Below, piece by piece: positions 8,954 to 20,043 of a DNA stretch of 64,000 nt. Location of the stretch: NCBI GenBank assembly GCA_022539475.1, contig VCMS01000078.1, positions 120,448 to 184,447 on the forward strand. The letters are read 5' to 3'. Position 1 is the first letter of the stretch; each line of letters begins with the position of its first letter. Both the position numbers and the translations under genes were made by a program. The DNA is from Gracilaria domingensis (Eukaryota; Rhodophyta; Florideophyceae; Gracilariales; Gracilariaceae). The notes under the pieces were generated by a model. The model saw only the letters and a list, made by a program, of their open reading frames with translations, was not told the origin of the DNA and did not search any database.

Positions 8954-10891
8954 CTAGTTTTTCTGGGCGGGGTTGGCCGGCGACGGCAAACTCTGCTCAG
9001 AGTGGGAAACAGGATTCCCGGGTTCGGGGTTGGTCGCAGTCATCTGTTCGGTCGCATTCCGAGTTTCGTCTACGCGAACGTTCTGTCCTGTACCAGGGTT
9101 GCCAAACATGGCCTTCTGCGCTTCGTAATTCTTACTCGGTATGCGAGCCTTGTCAGCTGATGACAGAGATTCATACCATCCGATAATTTTCGGTAACTCC
9201 CGAGCAGGCAACATGCACACAGGTGCAATATGACCGTGTCGGTAACAAATGTGACAGATGGTCGTCACCGACTTATCGAAAGATCGATTACCATCTGGCC
9301 ATCGTTGCGGTTGCGCATTCACCCATCCTGGGCGTGAGAAACGGCTTCCGTTATTCGCATAAGCGAGTGGAGCGGCCTGTACCCGTGTTCCTCCCATATA
9401 GAGTGCGGGGTCACCTTCCGAGGTCGGAGTCGACGACGACGGAATGTCAGAGGACCCGTACGAATCGGGAGCACTTCCAACGAAGTGGACGTTATCCAGA
9501 TCCGGGTTCACGGAGTTTCCACGTTCCAAGGAAAGAGATGGGGATGACTCGTTGACGAGGAACGCTCTTGAGCCACGGGGTTTCGGCGGGCGTCGAGCAC
9601 GGAGGACTTCGCCTTCAGCTTGGGCGTACTGGACCAATTCCAGATATGTAATCCTACGTCTCTCTTCGCGATATCGCGCCACCAAAGCCTTGATAGAAGG
9701 GTCCAACCCATCCACGAACATCGTGCATCTCTCCTGAGCGGAGTACACATTCCCACAGCGATGAAACGATTTATTCAACCGAGTTGAGTAAACCGTTTCG
9801 GTCTCTTCACTCTTCTGTTTAGTATCTCGCAGAGCGAACGTCGAGTTGTGAATCGCGCTTCCTGTTGCATAGGACCTCAGGAGGTATTGGACCGCTTCCG
9901 GCCAACAACTGACACCTCCCTCAGATGCACGGGACGACCCTCGGACCGAGTTAAACTGATCTTCAGCCATCCCTGACAGAAAATAGGGTAAAGCGAGAAA
10001 CGCTTGCGCCTCGTTCATACCGAGAATGTCGGCTTCCTGCAGAAAGCGGGCTAGGAAGTCCAATACCAGAATCGGATCTTCGCCATCGAATTTCTTTGTA
10101 AAGACGATATTCAGTCTTCTGATGTGATCCTTCACCTTGCCGTTGCTTCGCGAGGTGCGACGTGACGATGAATCATCTAATCGGTAATAACGATACGATA
10201 ACAGCTTCCTGTAGAGGAGATTCGTTGGTTTCAACTCCTTGAGTCCAAGATGACGTCTACCTTTCTCGCGAGAGCGAATCACTCCTTGAGTGGCATATGT
10301 CGCCTTCGACTTCGTTCCGCGGGAACGACTCCCATACCGTTCTCGGTCTTCCTCACTGTCCGAAGAATTGGATGAAGTAGATTTCGCAGAGCAAACGCTA
10401 GAATTGGAACTAGACGAGTCCGAGTCGGAACGGAGTTCCTTTTTGGATCGTCGATTTTCGTGATGCGGAGTATGGCGTGCCGAGCGCCTAGAGGCTTCTT
10501 CCTTAGCATCCTTCGCATCAGATTCGTTATCCATCCGGATGATCTCTTCGAGAGTAGACAACCGAGTGGTCAGGCGATCGATTTCAGCTCGATGCTCCTG
10601 AATAGAGGAATGGTAAGCTTGAACAAAAGCGGCTGGTGCACCCAGACTTTCCAAAATGGAATTCACGTCTTGACGTAAGACACGAATGTCATTGGTCGGA
10701 TCTCCGATTTCAGCTTGGTCAAGCTTCCGTCTGAGATACTGCAGATCCTCGAACAACGAGTTTTGCGCGAGCTGACTGACACGCAGTTGAGCCTCGAGGT
10801 ACGAGTATCCAGGGGTTTCAACCACATCGTCTGGTCTCTCCGTGGCCGGAGTACCCGTAACGGGCGGAGCTCCTGCCGTAGAAGCGGCCAT
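8954..10891 (-). CDS. gag: Gag of element A
   Basis: 645 codons. The N-terminal third is predicted coiled coil (heptads around residues 30-115), followed by an Arg/Ser/Asp-rich region with poly-Ser acidic blocks (about 120-200), a capsid-like retrotransposon gag core (about 205-440, including ILGMNEAQAFLALPYF and FVDGLDP) and one CCHC zinc knuckle CHICYRHGHIAPVC near residue 560. It is clearly homologous to gag of B. The frame stays open upstream of the ATG at 10891, so the N-terminus may be longer; B has about 70 more residues. It ends in the slippery site that feeds protease. Confidence 0.9.
   Translation of the reverse strand: MAASTAGAPPVTGTPATERPDDVVETPGYSYLEAQLRVSQLAQNSLFEDLQYLRRKLDQAEIGDPTNDIRVLRQDVNSILESLGAPAAFVQAYHSSIQEHRAEIDRLTTRLSTLEEIIRMDNESDAKDAKEEASRRSARHTPHHENRRSKKELRSDSDSSSSNSSVCSAKSTSSNSSDSEEDRERYGSRSRGTKSKATYATQGVIRSREKGRRHLGLKELKPTNLLYRKLLSYRYYRLDDSSSRRTSRSNGKVKDHIRRLNIVFTKKFDGEDPILVLDFLARFLQEADILGMNEAQAFLALPYFLSGMAEDQFNSVRGSSRASEGGVSCWPEAVQYLLRSYATGSAIHNSTFALRDTKQKSEETETVYSTRLNKSFHRCGNVYSAQERCTMFVDGLDPSIKALVARYREERRRITYLELVQYAQAEGEVLRARRPPKPRGSRAFLVNESSPSLSLERGNSVNPDLDNVHFVGSAPDSYGSSDIPSSSTPTSEGDPALYMGGTRVQAAPLAYANNGSRFSRPGWVNAQPQRWPDGNRSFDKSVTTICHICYRHGHIAPVCMLPARELPKIIGWYESLSSADKARIPSKNYEAQKAMFGNPGTGQNVRVDETRNATEQMTATNPEPGNPVSHSEQSLPSPANPAQKN
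8957..8963 (-). promoter_or_regulatory. Candidate -1 ribosomal frameshift site, element A
   Basis: On minus: G AAA AAC followed at once by the gag stop TAG. Eight or so bases downstream lies a GGGA..TCCC stem next to a second GGGAGGGG run. The same heptamer in the same phase is found in B at 47652-47658, where gag is not stopped at once. This joins gag to protease in the -1 frame. Confidence 0.65.
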
Positions 10892-11247
10892 CGGACCCGA
10901 CGTGACTGACGAAGCTCTCCGGGGTTCCGGGACCTGTTCATTGTCAGGCGACCTTGGGGTACGGAGGCGCGAGAACGCGGAGGCCTAGGCGGAGGCACAC
11001 CAGCATCTCTGGCCACACCGTTTCGAGGGTTCGGCGCAGGTGGCGCCATACCGAGCCACGGTGTACCGAACAGCGGTAAGATCGAATTAACAACGAGAGG
11101 TCTCGATACTCCAAAGAGTAAGTAACGAACAACAAATAAAACACTCTAGAGAGTCCCCTGTTCCAAAGTAGCTTCCCAAAAACCCATTGATCACTAATCG
11201 TGAGACTCCTCGACAAGAACGAGAACGAAAGAAAGAATCCAACCCGT

Positions 11248-11264
11248 TCTAAGTCGGGAGACCA
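11248..11264 (-). other. Primer binding site, element A
   Basis: Two bases inside the 5' LTR the minus strand reads TGGTCTCCCGACTTAGAA. Element B has TGGTCTCCCGACCTAGAA at the same 2-base spacing (45341-45358). The leading TGG is expected of a site complementary to a tRNA 3' CCA end. I could not assign the tRNA. Confidence 0.65.
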
Positions 11265-11266
11265 CT

Positions 11267-12249
11267 TGTAGAGCAAAACCCAGTGGTGGGAAAAGCACTC
11301 AAGGCGTTCAAGTCCTTGCTTCCTGTAAAGGGTAGACTCAGCGGGTGAGCCCTCCGAACACGGAAAGTGCGGGTGTAAGACCACCCGTGGTACGGGATAT
11401 ACCTACGGAGGTTGAGGGGTGACCGGGCCTTATCCAGGAATCCGGCGAAAAGTAACGGAGTGGTCGAGGAGGAAGGTACCGTAGAGCGGTGTAAGCCCTA
11501 GGCAAAAGGGGAAAAAGAAGGGAAACCAAAGGGGGAAAAGAGAGGAATCCCGCGGCGGGATGTGCGGCAAGCGGCAACAGACCCGGCGCCGGGAGACAAC
11601 GATGTGAATTAAGCCCACGCGGCACAACTCTATACAGAGACGGAAACGCTACCAATTGTGGTGAAAGCAGTACAACTGCACAAATAAGAAACAGAAACAG
11701 TCCGAAGACACGGAGTAAAACAGCCCGAAGGCAAAGCCACAATGGTCAGTATTGCCTGAATGATCCCAAGGGATGAAGCTGAGTCGTACCGTACGCGGTG
11801 TTTCTCCGGAAGGAGTTGTACACTTCGCGATGGCGAAACAGTTCAGAGCCGAACTCGGTTACCCTTTACTGACGGGCGGAGGTGGCCGCGAGGTCACCTC
11901 CTCATATCGTAACCGATTACTTAGTTAAACTAAATTAAATAAATAAAGTGCACGCTTGTGCAGGTGCACACACGTGGAAGGTGTGTAACCCGCGGCGGCG
12001 GCCAGTAAACTATTCGACTATCGAACTAATTTCACCTGTGAAAGGGTCAACAGAACTACACGCATACACGCGACCAATACTCATCCGCGCCACGTCATGG
12101 CCGACCCCTCAGGGTGCCATACCTCAATGCGGCCAAAAGGTATCCCATCAGTGGGCCAATATTCATACCTTCCGAGTACCCGGAACCATCCTTACCAGGG
12201 GTTTATGAAAACAATCCCCGTGTATCGGGCGAGCACGTTTTGCTCTACA
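11267..12249 (-). repeat. 5' LTR of element A
   Basis: 983 bp, same termini as the 3' LTR (TGTAGAGCAAAAC / GTTTTGCTCTACA) and only scattered substitutions from it. It is followed by the target duplication AGTAG. Confidence 0.95.
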
Positions 12250-12254
12250 AGTAG

Positions 12255-15200
12255 TACAATACAGTGGACCCCATCATACAGTGCACCCCTACGTTTAGGT
12301 TGCAAAAGTTCACAGCATAGAGTGTGCACTATACAAAGATCACGAGGACTCTATTTCCATTCTTGGCGTAGGCTTGTTTGCATAATCTGCCTAGATCTGT
12401 ATCTTTTTCGTCCAGTCATCTGCATCATCAAAAGTAGCAGTATTGAGGGCTCCTGAGATACCCCAGAAGCATCTCACGTGTACATGTAATCCACATTTTC
12501 CGTTTTTTGTCTGGAGGAAAACTGTGCACTGCAAGGAGCGTGCACTATTCAAAGGGTGCACTCTAACGAGCATACACCTCTGTATTGAAAATCTCGTAGA
12601 TATTTATTGGTGCTACTTACAGTTTCGAGAATAAACTAGATGGCAATTACTTTTGACATTGGCGCTAAGAGGTCCAAATTGACAATTTTCTGCAGCTTCC
12701 AGGGGCATGATGCACAGCTCCATCGCGTCAAGAAATTGTGGGAAAGATGTTAGAAGTATTAACTTAGGCAATACGAAAAGTTTCACAATTTTTGAAAGGA
12801 AAGGCTGAGGTGGTTTTACTATGAAAGTAACATTTCCAACCACACGTGTTCAAACTTATTGACAGGTAGCTTTCATTCAACCAAAGTAAATAGTGTTCAA
12901 AAACGTCATAACGTACAGTTATGAAGTTACGATGTGTTAATTTCGAAAGTTAACTTTTTGCGTAACTGAATAAGTTAGATCCTTGGTGTACAGTTACCAA
13001 ACAGAAAGATTGTGATCAAAAATACATCACAGAAGCCATTTAAAAACAAAAGTGCTGTTTTCTATTATAGAAAAATAACCGTGTTGTGAATTACACACCA
13101 AAAGGAACGATAGAAATTAACTTTTTTCCTTCATTTTTACGTTCAGATTGTGCCGAAAGTTTTGTGTTCTCCATGAAGTTTTCGAACGCTCTAACCGTGT
13201 GTGGTACATTTTAGCAAGATCTCCCAAAATATGCTTAAACAATTTTGGTATATCTACAAACTCCCTAATAGATGCGAGAAAACGCAGCTTGTGCAGATTA
13301 TCGAGTTTGTAATGCACATGTATTTAAAATACGCTTACTCCTTTACAAACGACGTATGTCTTGAGTAACGTGCCTTAAAGATAAACAACTGCAAGTGAAT
13401 TTTTTACATGTTCAACATAGAGCAATGACATACGTTGTGTACATGATAACTTACAGACTTGTTTTGACTCATCACCGTTACAATGTAGTTAACATGTTGC
13501 ATTTTCAGCAAAATGCAAAAAGTATAATGCCGTAAACTTGGCCATTGTTACGGTAATATGCCATATGCTAGCATACATATGACAAGTGATATACCTTACA
13601 TTGAGCTCTAGCACAAATGAGAAAAGCTGCAAAGCAATAGGGTTTTTACACTGATGTAACTTAGCTCAAGTAGCGGTTTTTGGCGTAAAAATGGCTTTTT
13701 ATTATGCCATAGACTCTTTTCTTTTATATACTTTTAGAAAATACACCTTTTGTTTCTGTGTTACTACTATTATTGAATAGAAATATGTTTTACCGCTAAT
13801 TTCTGGAAATTCTTGGGGTGCGAAAAGAATAGGCCATTTTTCAGCAATACCAAGCACCAATAACGACTCTTATGGCCAAAGTTCTTCGCGAGGGGAAGAA
13901 TGAAATCGTGATTGAACAGGAGGTGGTGGATGCTGCTTCAACGACCCCTGTGAACAAAGTCAATAGGCCAAGAATGGCTTACATGTGGCCCAAAAGTAAT
14001 CCCAAAAATCCGAAATTAGAGAGCCCGAAACGGCTCCGGATATGTCCAAAACATGGCCGACAAAGAGGCGCCAAGGATATCCAAATGATGGCCTTATTTA
14101 GCACGCCCAAAACTGTCTGGAGGTGGTACTATCAGAACATGTTCTGCCTGCTTTTCGAACAGTCACTGCGCATAGATTGGTGACCATATTGTCTCCCACT
14201 CTGCGTTGTGTATTGCACTATGAATGCCAAATACGTTCCAGATTTCTCCGTAAAGTAGGCCGAACATGTACTGAACCGAAGTATTAACCGTGCCGGTAAT
14301 GAACATTGCGGGTACGATATATATACAAAGAGACGGCTAATAGATGACGGTTTCATTACAAGTACAGGCATAAAGATACGCTCGAGCCATAAGGTCATTT
14401 TTTCCATGAAGAAGTGAAGAGGGGTGCGTTAATGCATAGTTATTTAAAAAGGCCAGTATAGGCGGCAAATGAAATTTTGGAAGGTAAAAGTTTTCTTCTT
14501 CAATTGCTCTTCGGCGTTTCTGTTCTTTTTCATTGGTTCATTTCCCTTGTCTTCAAGACCTATTTCGCCTGCAAGTACTTTTACTGAAGTAGTGGTGCTC
14601 AGCGGTTCAAATTTGTATGTCAAATGCAGACCGTTGGCAAAAGGAACGGTACAGCGCCCAAGTCAGGCTTGCAAGCATGACGAAAATGTCGGAGGAAGCA
14701 AATACGAGGATCACAGCCAGGTCGTGCGTGGTTACTTGTCACGTGACCTTTCCTTCACGTGATCTGACCGGTATCATGAGAAAGCTAGATAAGCGAATTT
14801 GAACTCTGTACAACGTCTGCTTCCGCATACTGAACGAAGCCATTATTGTCGAAGAAGATGCACAAATTAGAGTAGAGGTCGTTGTTCCTCTGCGCATGTT
14901 TCTCGCGAAAATTGCTCATCGCCTTCCCCTTCCGGCGTTCAATAAATACACTGCCAATGCCAAAAATGCAGGCTTTACTTCTTCCATTTCGGATTCCAGT
15001 ATACGAAAACGGCTTCAGGATATCACGTCACGAACGTCGAAGAAGATGCAGCGCGTGAGCCAAGCAGGCACGGTTGTTCAGCTTGACGTGCACCTCACAC
15101 TTGTTGCCGGCTCGAAGCGAGATGGAGAGCAGAGTGCCATTCGCGGCATGAAAAAGCATCCTGCTTGTTGGTGCCTACTTGAAACTTTACGCGGATGCGA

Positions 15201-17163
15201 GCGTCTTTTTGCCGATTAAATTCATCACGAGCATCGCGGTCGGGCGAGAACAGCACCTCTCTCGGCAGCACGACGAGTGATGATGACGTCGCGTGATGAC
15301 CGGCTTTTCAACGCGCGTTGGAGCGCTTCCGTTCTGTCCCTCTAGTAGGTGCGTTGGCAGCAACTACTCTCATTGGATGTTGAGAGGACACGATTTCTTA
15401 GTTCCCTTGAGGTTATTGGTCGAATATGGGACACGAAAACTTTCAACGAACTGAGCCTTTCGGTGCTTTTCGGTGAGGAGACACCAGTCTCCTACACAAA
15501 AGTAAAAGTAATGCGGCATTTCTTTGTGGTAAGAGTGAGAAGGTACCGTTTGTATCGATGTATTGGGCTCGATACATCGCCTGAGGTAAAACCGAATTGT
15601 TCCAACCTCGAGCACTCGCTTGTGGTTGATCAATTGAAGCAAGGTTTTGATGCTTGGCACTAAGTCTTAGTGATCTTCGTACCGGAATGAAAACGGTATC
15701 AGCGTCTAGTTGCAGACGCTGGTTTCTCAAGATTCGAACCGAAGTAAGACACAAACTTGAACCAGTGATGGTATTAGACGAGCACAATTCTGCCGAAGGT
15801 GGTTGTTTCGGCTCTGACGATTTGGCCAGCAGAGGCTCAAGTTACGGCTCTTGCTTCATAGATATGAGCTCTCGCTGAGATATTTCGACGCTCTGACCAC
15901 GTGAACGTGCTGTGGACAGGCGACGTGGAGTGATGGGCTGGCTGCTCCATCTCTCTTGTTCCGGAGTTGAGCACGCAGAGCGCAGTTCAAATGGTTCAGA
16001 TACGCAGGTCGCCTTCAGTCCACCAGCTGATTTTAGCACAGCACTTTGACGAGATGGTGTGAGATTTGGGTGTTGATTCTAATTGTCAGAATGCATGGCC
16101 GCTCATGCTCGTAATCACTGTCATAGATACGAAGCAAAGAGATGTCAATGCAAAACTGCAACCACACATCACTCTCCGCGCGCGCCGGTGTGCCTGAAGG
16201 GTGTTCGACAGGACGAAAACGTCGCCTCTGCAAGACGCCCATCGTCATCGAACGCAGCGCGAAAGCAAGGCTGTGAAAGCCTTCGTTGAAAGGGAGTGTC
16301 GCGCGTCCAACTCGGCTAAGCGACGGGAAATCAGCCACCGTGGCGCAAAATGGGCATACATGTGAGTCGAAGCGTGCGATGGAATCGTGAAGCGATGCGG
16401 CGTGACATCAGGCGACGAAACGACTACCGGCGGCCAGAGACGGCGTTGAAGAGGCTTTGCGCGAAAGAAAGTCGTCGTGTCAACGGCGGGTGGGTTAGAG
16501 GAACTCATGGTGCTGTGCCGGCGACGATCATGGTGGAGACGGGGCGACGGCGCTGAAGAAGATGAGCGAGGGCGCAAAGCTGGTTCAACGCGCATTGAAC
16601 GTTACGACTAGAGGCCATGAGCTCTCATCATGATGCGGGATCATGTAATCACGCGGGACCGGTTTGGCAGCCCCATGTGCACACTGCGCCAACACAGTGC
16701 GAGGTTCGCCTGCACGCCGCGTTTAATTTGTCGAGCTGCGAGGTCATTTCCGTCACTGGAGGCTAGAGATGCGCACTGTGCGGTGCTCATTCTACGACGT
16801 AAATGGTTCTCTGGCTGGAGATACGCCGCTCTGTCGCTCAAAGCGCTGCGCTGCGCTGCGTTCGTTCCGCGTGGATCGTCATCCTGAGCGCCTGCTATAA
16901 CGCGCCTGATGCTGGTCGTATTCTGAAGAGACACGGACCCGCAGCCAACATGTAGCAGAATAATGTGAAACGGGCGTTGGCTGTGTCGTCAAAAGCGTTG
17001 TGGCTACAGTCCACTGCAGATAGACAAGCGGTTATCTCTCCATGTCGCGCCAGTTATGAAGGTTGATCGCTCTGGAGGCAGGCGACGCGCGAAGAATGCG
17101 CGGAAGAACAAGGCCGTTCAGCCATAGTCGTCGTCGCAGTCGGAGTTGGCCACCCAAATTGAG
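12255..17163. other. Host intergenic DNA between elements A and F
   Basis: No convincing gene. 12600-14500 is AT-rich, with only short ORFs that show no recognisable domains; GC content rises again to 17100. 12262-12570 has several GTGCACCC/GTGCACT-type motifs in both orientations and could be a small decayed DNA element. ORFs at 13872-14183, 14896-15219 and 15349-15663 look random. Confidence 0.5.
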
Positions 17164-17352
17164 ATGGATGGTACCGTCATTGAGAGTTTACCAAGTGCTA
17201 TGTTTAAGGTCAAATTAGATAACGAAATTGAGATTCTAATCCATATTTCTGGCAAGATTCAGAAGAATTACATTCGTATTCTTGTTGGTGATCGTGTCAA
17301 ATGTGATTTTCTCCATACGATCATACAAAGGGACGGATAACATGTAAGATTT
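17164..17352 (+). pseudogene. infA: Translation initiation factor IF-1 relic (plastid/bacterial type)
   Basis: From the ATG at 17164 the frame reads as IF-1, a small OB-fold factor that works with IF-2 and IF-3 on the 30S subunit: [16 protein letters not shown], then [19 protein letters not shown]. After residue ~49 the frame is lost and ends at the TAA 17338-17340. The expected C-terminus ([11 protein letters not shown], compare family SPYDLTKGRITYR) is present in another frame from 17310, so a single base is missing near 17309. An upstream in-phase stop excludes an unspliced transit peptide, although an acceptor-like CGTCGTCGCAG sits at about 17127-17137. It is either a transferred plastid fragment or a decayed nuclear copy. 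The identification is strong and the gene is broken. Confidence 0.8.
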
Positions 17353-17757
17353 TGGTCTTCTTTGTTATTTCGGTTCTTTGTTTGCTTCTGACTGTTGATC
17401 TATCTTTCGACTTTGTCCTGTTCAGTTCGGTACATATATATGGTTCTGAGCTGCATTCATGCTGTGTGAAATGGACTCAACTTACTATCGCTCGCTATTC
17501 CCCACATTGTCGTCAAGATACAGAAACTCGCTTTTTTACCTTCTTTCAACTCGCTTCTTCACCTTTGAATTCACAAATACAAACCTGTGTCGCCAGTTCT
17601 ATTTTGCCCTCACCTGCTCCGTGTTCTATCATGCTTGCTCTTGCCTTCTTTAAACCTCTACATGCCGCCTTGTCATTTTGCGTAATAATGTTCGCTGCAC
17701 CTCTTGCACCGAGATGAAATGTTCAGTTGGCTTCAAAGTTGTCGCATACTGTCTTCC

Positions 17758-17977
17758 TGTAATACGATAGACGACGGTCGTCGGCCTGGGTGGCTCGTGC
17801 GTGGAGTCTGGCCGAGCTCTGCCAGATCCGTAGCACCAAGCATTTATGTAGCAAAACTATCTAGTCATAAAGCTAACGTTATATCGCGAACGTAACTATA
17901 CGTGCTAACAACTCTTGGGTAGTACTGTAACGTTAGCGCTAACAACGTTCAACAGCTACAGTCAACGTTCTATTACA
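17758..17977 (-). repeat. 3' LTR of element F
   Basis: 220 bp, starting TGTAATA and ending TATTACA. It differs from 22900-23119 at very few bases. On minus the purine-rich GACGGGGGTGAG (17978-17989) precedes it and serves as polypurine tract. Confidence 0.95.
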
Positions 17978-18002
17978 CTCACCCCCGTCTGGGATGAGTC
18001 AA

Positions 18003-19727
18003 TCACCGATTTGACTTTCTTCGCGAGTTGAAGTTTTGTAGGGCGTCTTTGCAATTCTTCAAAGACGAGGTAGGCAGCCAAATTGCATCATCTGGATCAT
18101 CTCCAGTAAACCGGACAAGATAGTGCAGGCGGCGACCAAACCTTTTCTTGTCCAAGATTTGAGATACCTCTTGCTCAACTTCACCATCATTGTTCATAAC
18201 AACATCCAGAGGTCCTCTGTTGTCATGATGATACATCCTTAGCTTTGAAACATGAATTACATCGTGCGCTCGCTTCATTGTTGCAGGAAGTTCGATGCGA
18301 TAGGTTACAGGACCGAGAGCTTCCAGCACGCGAAAGGGTCCCACATAACGAGCTTGCCACTTTTTCGGGAGTGTAGCACGGCGAACCAAAGAAAACGCAT
18401 CTGATCGAAGGAGCACAAGGTCTCTTATGGAGAACGAAGCGTCGGTTCTGCGTTGATCTGCGTAAAACTTCTGGTTTGCCAAAGCCTTGGCGATATGATC
18501 TATAGCAAGCGCACGCAGTGCCTTTCTACGCTCAACAAAGTCCAAGGCTTCTTGTGAACGAATGTCGCAATGCTCCAGCTCTCGTGTGACGGGTGTGTGT
18601 GGGATGTATCCTAGCTCCACTTCGAAGGGGGCAAGTTCGGTTGAGCTGTGTCGCGAGGAGTTGTATTCAAATTCTATAGTTGGCAAAGCTGAATCCCATT
18701 CTTTCGGAGACTTCTGTACGATTACACGAAGCATGTTCGATACGGTGCGAATCATGTTCTCGGACTGTCCGTCCGTCTGCGGATGCGCGGTTGTGGAGGT
18801 ATTACAGCGTACGTTCAGGAGCTGTACCAGTGATTGCCAGAACTTTGACGTAACCTTCGGGTCGCGGTCGCTGACGAGAGTGTGCGGGACTCCATGCTTC
18901 GAGAAGAGGCTGCTTTCGAAAAGATGCAAGGTTTGTTTGGCAGTGGCAGTCTTTTTCGTCGGAATAAAGAGTCCTTGCTTCGATAATTTGTCTACAAGAA
19001 CCAGAATCGCGTCGAAACCTGAAGTAGTGGTGGGAACCTCTGTGATAAAATCGAAGGTTACGATCTCCCAGCATCTGTTTGGAATCGGGAGTGGCTGTAG
19101 TAATCCCTGTGAAAGATTTCGAGACGTCTTGTTGGACTGACAGTCGCGACAGCTGCGCACATGCTTCAGAAAGTCTTGATACATGCGTGGCCAGAGCACA
19201 TATCTGTGTGCAGAAGAGTATGACTTGTCAGCTCCAATATGTCCTACACCATGAAAATAATCCATCACAGTTCGGCGAAGGTTCTCTGAGGGGATGTATA
19301 ATCGAAATGATCCCGATCCAGTCCAAAACAGCATCTCATTTGAAACCGCGTAGTTCCGTATCTTCCGTTTGATATCTGGCGTGGCGTCGTAGGATGGATC
19401 AGTGAGGGCGCGAAGCAGTTCGGTTGCCAAGGAATCTGTGCTGTAAGCCTGTCGTATAGAATCACGTATTCCAGGGAGAACAACACTTAGGGAATGGAGT
19501 CGAGGTAGTGTATGGTCGGGCCTACGGCTGAGTGCGTCTGGCACGACATTCTTTCGGCCTGAGATGTGTTCGATATCGAAAGAATATTCTTGGATCTCGT
19601 CCAACCAACGGCATTGCCGGCCCGTTAGTTTAGGTTTGGTGTTCAAATATCGAATCGGGTCGTGATCTGTGCGTAAGGTAAAGTGTCTTCCTCGGAGATA
19701 GGGAGACCACGTGCGAAGAGCGATCAT
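18003..19727 (-). pseudogene. pol: Pol C-terminal half of element F: RNase H, integrase, chromodomain
   Basis: 574-codon open frame: RNase H end (LRTDHDPIRYL), HHCC integrase zinc finger, integrase core (VTFDFITEV, LVSDRDPKVTS, TDGQSEN giving the D, D, E residues), GPF/Y-like module (KKWQARYVGPFRVLE) and a fused C-terminal chromodomain (QILDKKRFGRRLHYLVRFTG, AIWLPTSSL). It was cut from the RT half by the frameshifting duplication at 19892-20043. The frame remains open upstream of the ATG at 19727, which is internal to RNase H. Confidence 0.9.
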
Positions 19728-19891
19728 AACTGCAAATAATTCCTGATCACCGGTGTCCCATCCCGACTCTGTTTTGGAGAGACGATGAGAAAGATAGGCA
19801 ATTGGGTGGTCGTCCTGCGATAAGGTGGCGCCTACTGCGTGTTGTGAGGCGTCAGTGGTCAGAACGAGGGGTTTGTTCGGGTCTATGTGGG

Positions 19892-20043
19892 CCAGAACCG
19901 GAGCGGAGGTTAGGGCTTTCTTGATATCGTTAAAGGCGACATCTTGTGCCTTTGTCCATTGAAAATCCCAGAACCGGAGCGGAGGTTAGGGCTTTCTTGA
20001 TATCGTTCAAGGCGACATCTTGTGCCTTTGTCCATTGAAAATC
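19892..20043. repeat. 76-bp tandem duplication inside pol of F
   Basis: The 76 bp from 19892 are repeated from 19968 with one or two differences. 76 is not a multiple of three, so the reading frame shifts; this separates the RT and RNase H ORFs. Confidence 0.9.

Larger units (their letters stand above)
174..12249 (-). mobile_element. Ty3/gypsy element A, complete, ambisense
   Basis: Complete LTR retrotransposon bounded by two 983-bp LTRs and a perfect 5-bp target duplication AGTAG (169-173 and 12250-12254). Sense direction is minus: 5' LTR 11267-12249, primer site, gag, protease, RT-RNase H-integrase, a separate chromodomain ORF, then an antisense gene on the plus strand, a polypurine tract and the 3' LTR 174-1156. 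The LTRs differ at only a few positions, so the insertion is recent. Its closest relative in the window is element B. Protease and RT are in different frames and RT has a changed catalytic Asp, so this copy probably cannot move on its own. Confidence 0.95.

Noticed and set aside
12262..12570. Possible pogo/Tigger-like ends (CAGTGGACCCC, GTGCACCC motifs in both orientations)
   Set aside because: No clean pair of terminal inverted repeats or TA duplication could be found.
15443..15787. ORFs in host DNA at 15.3-16.0 kb
   Set aside because: Overlapping frames on both strands without domains or codon bias.
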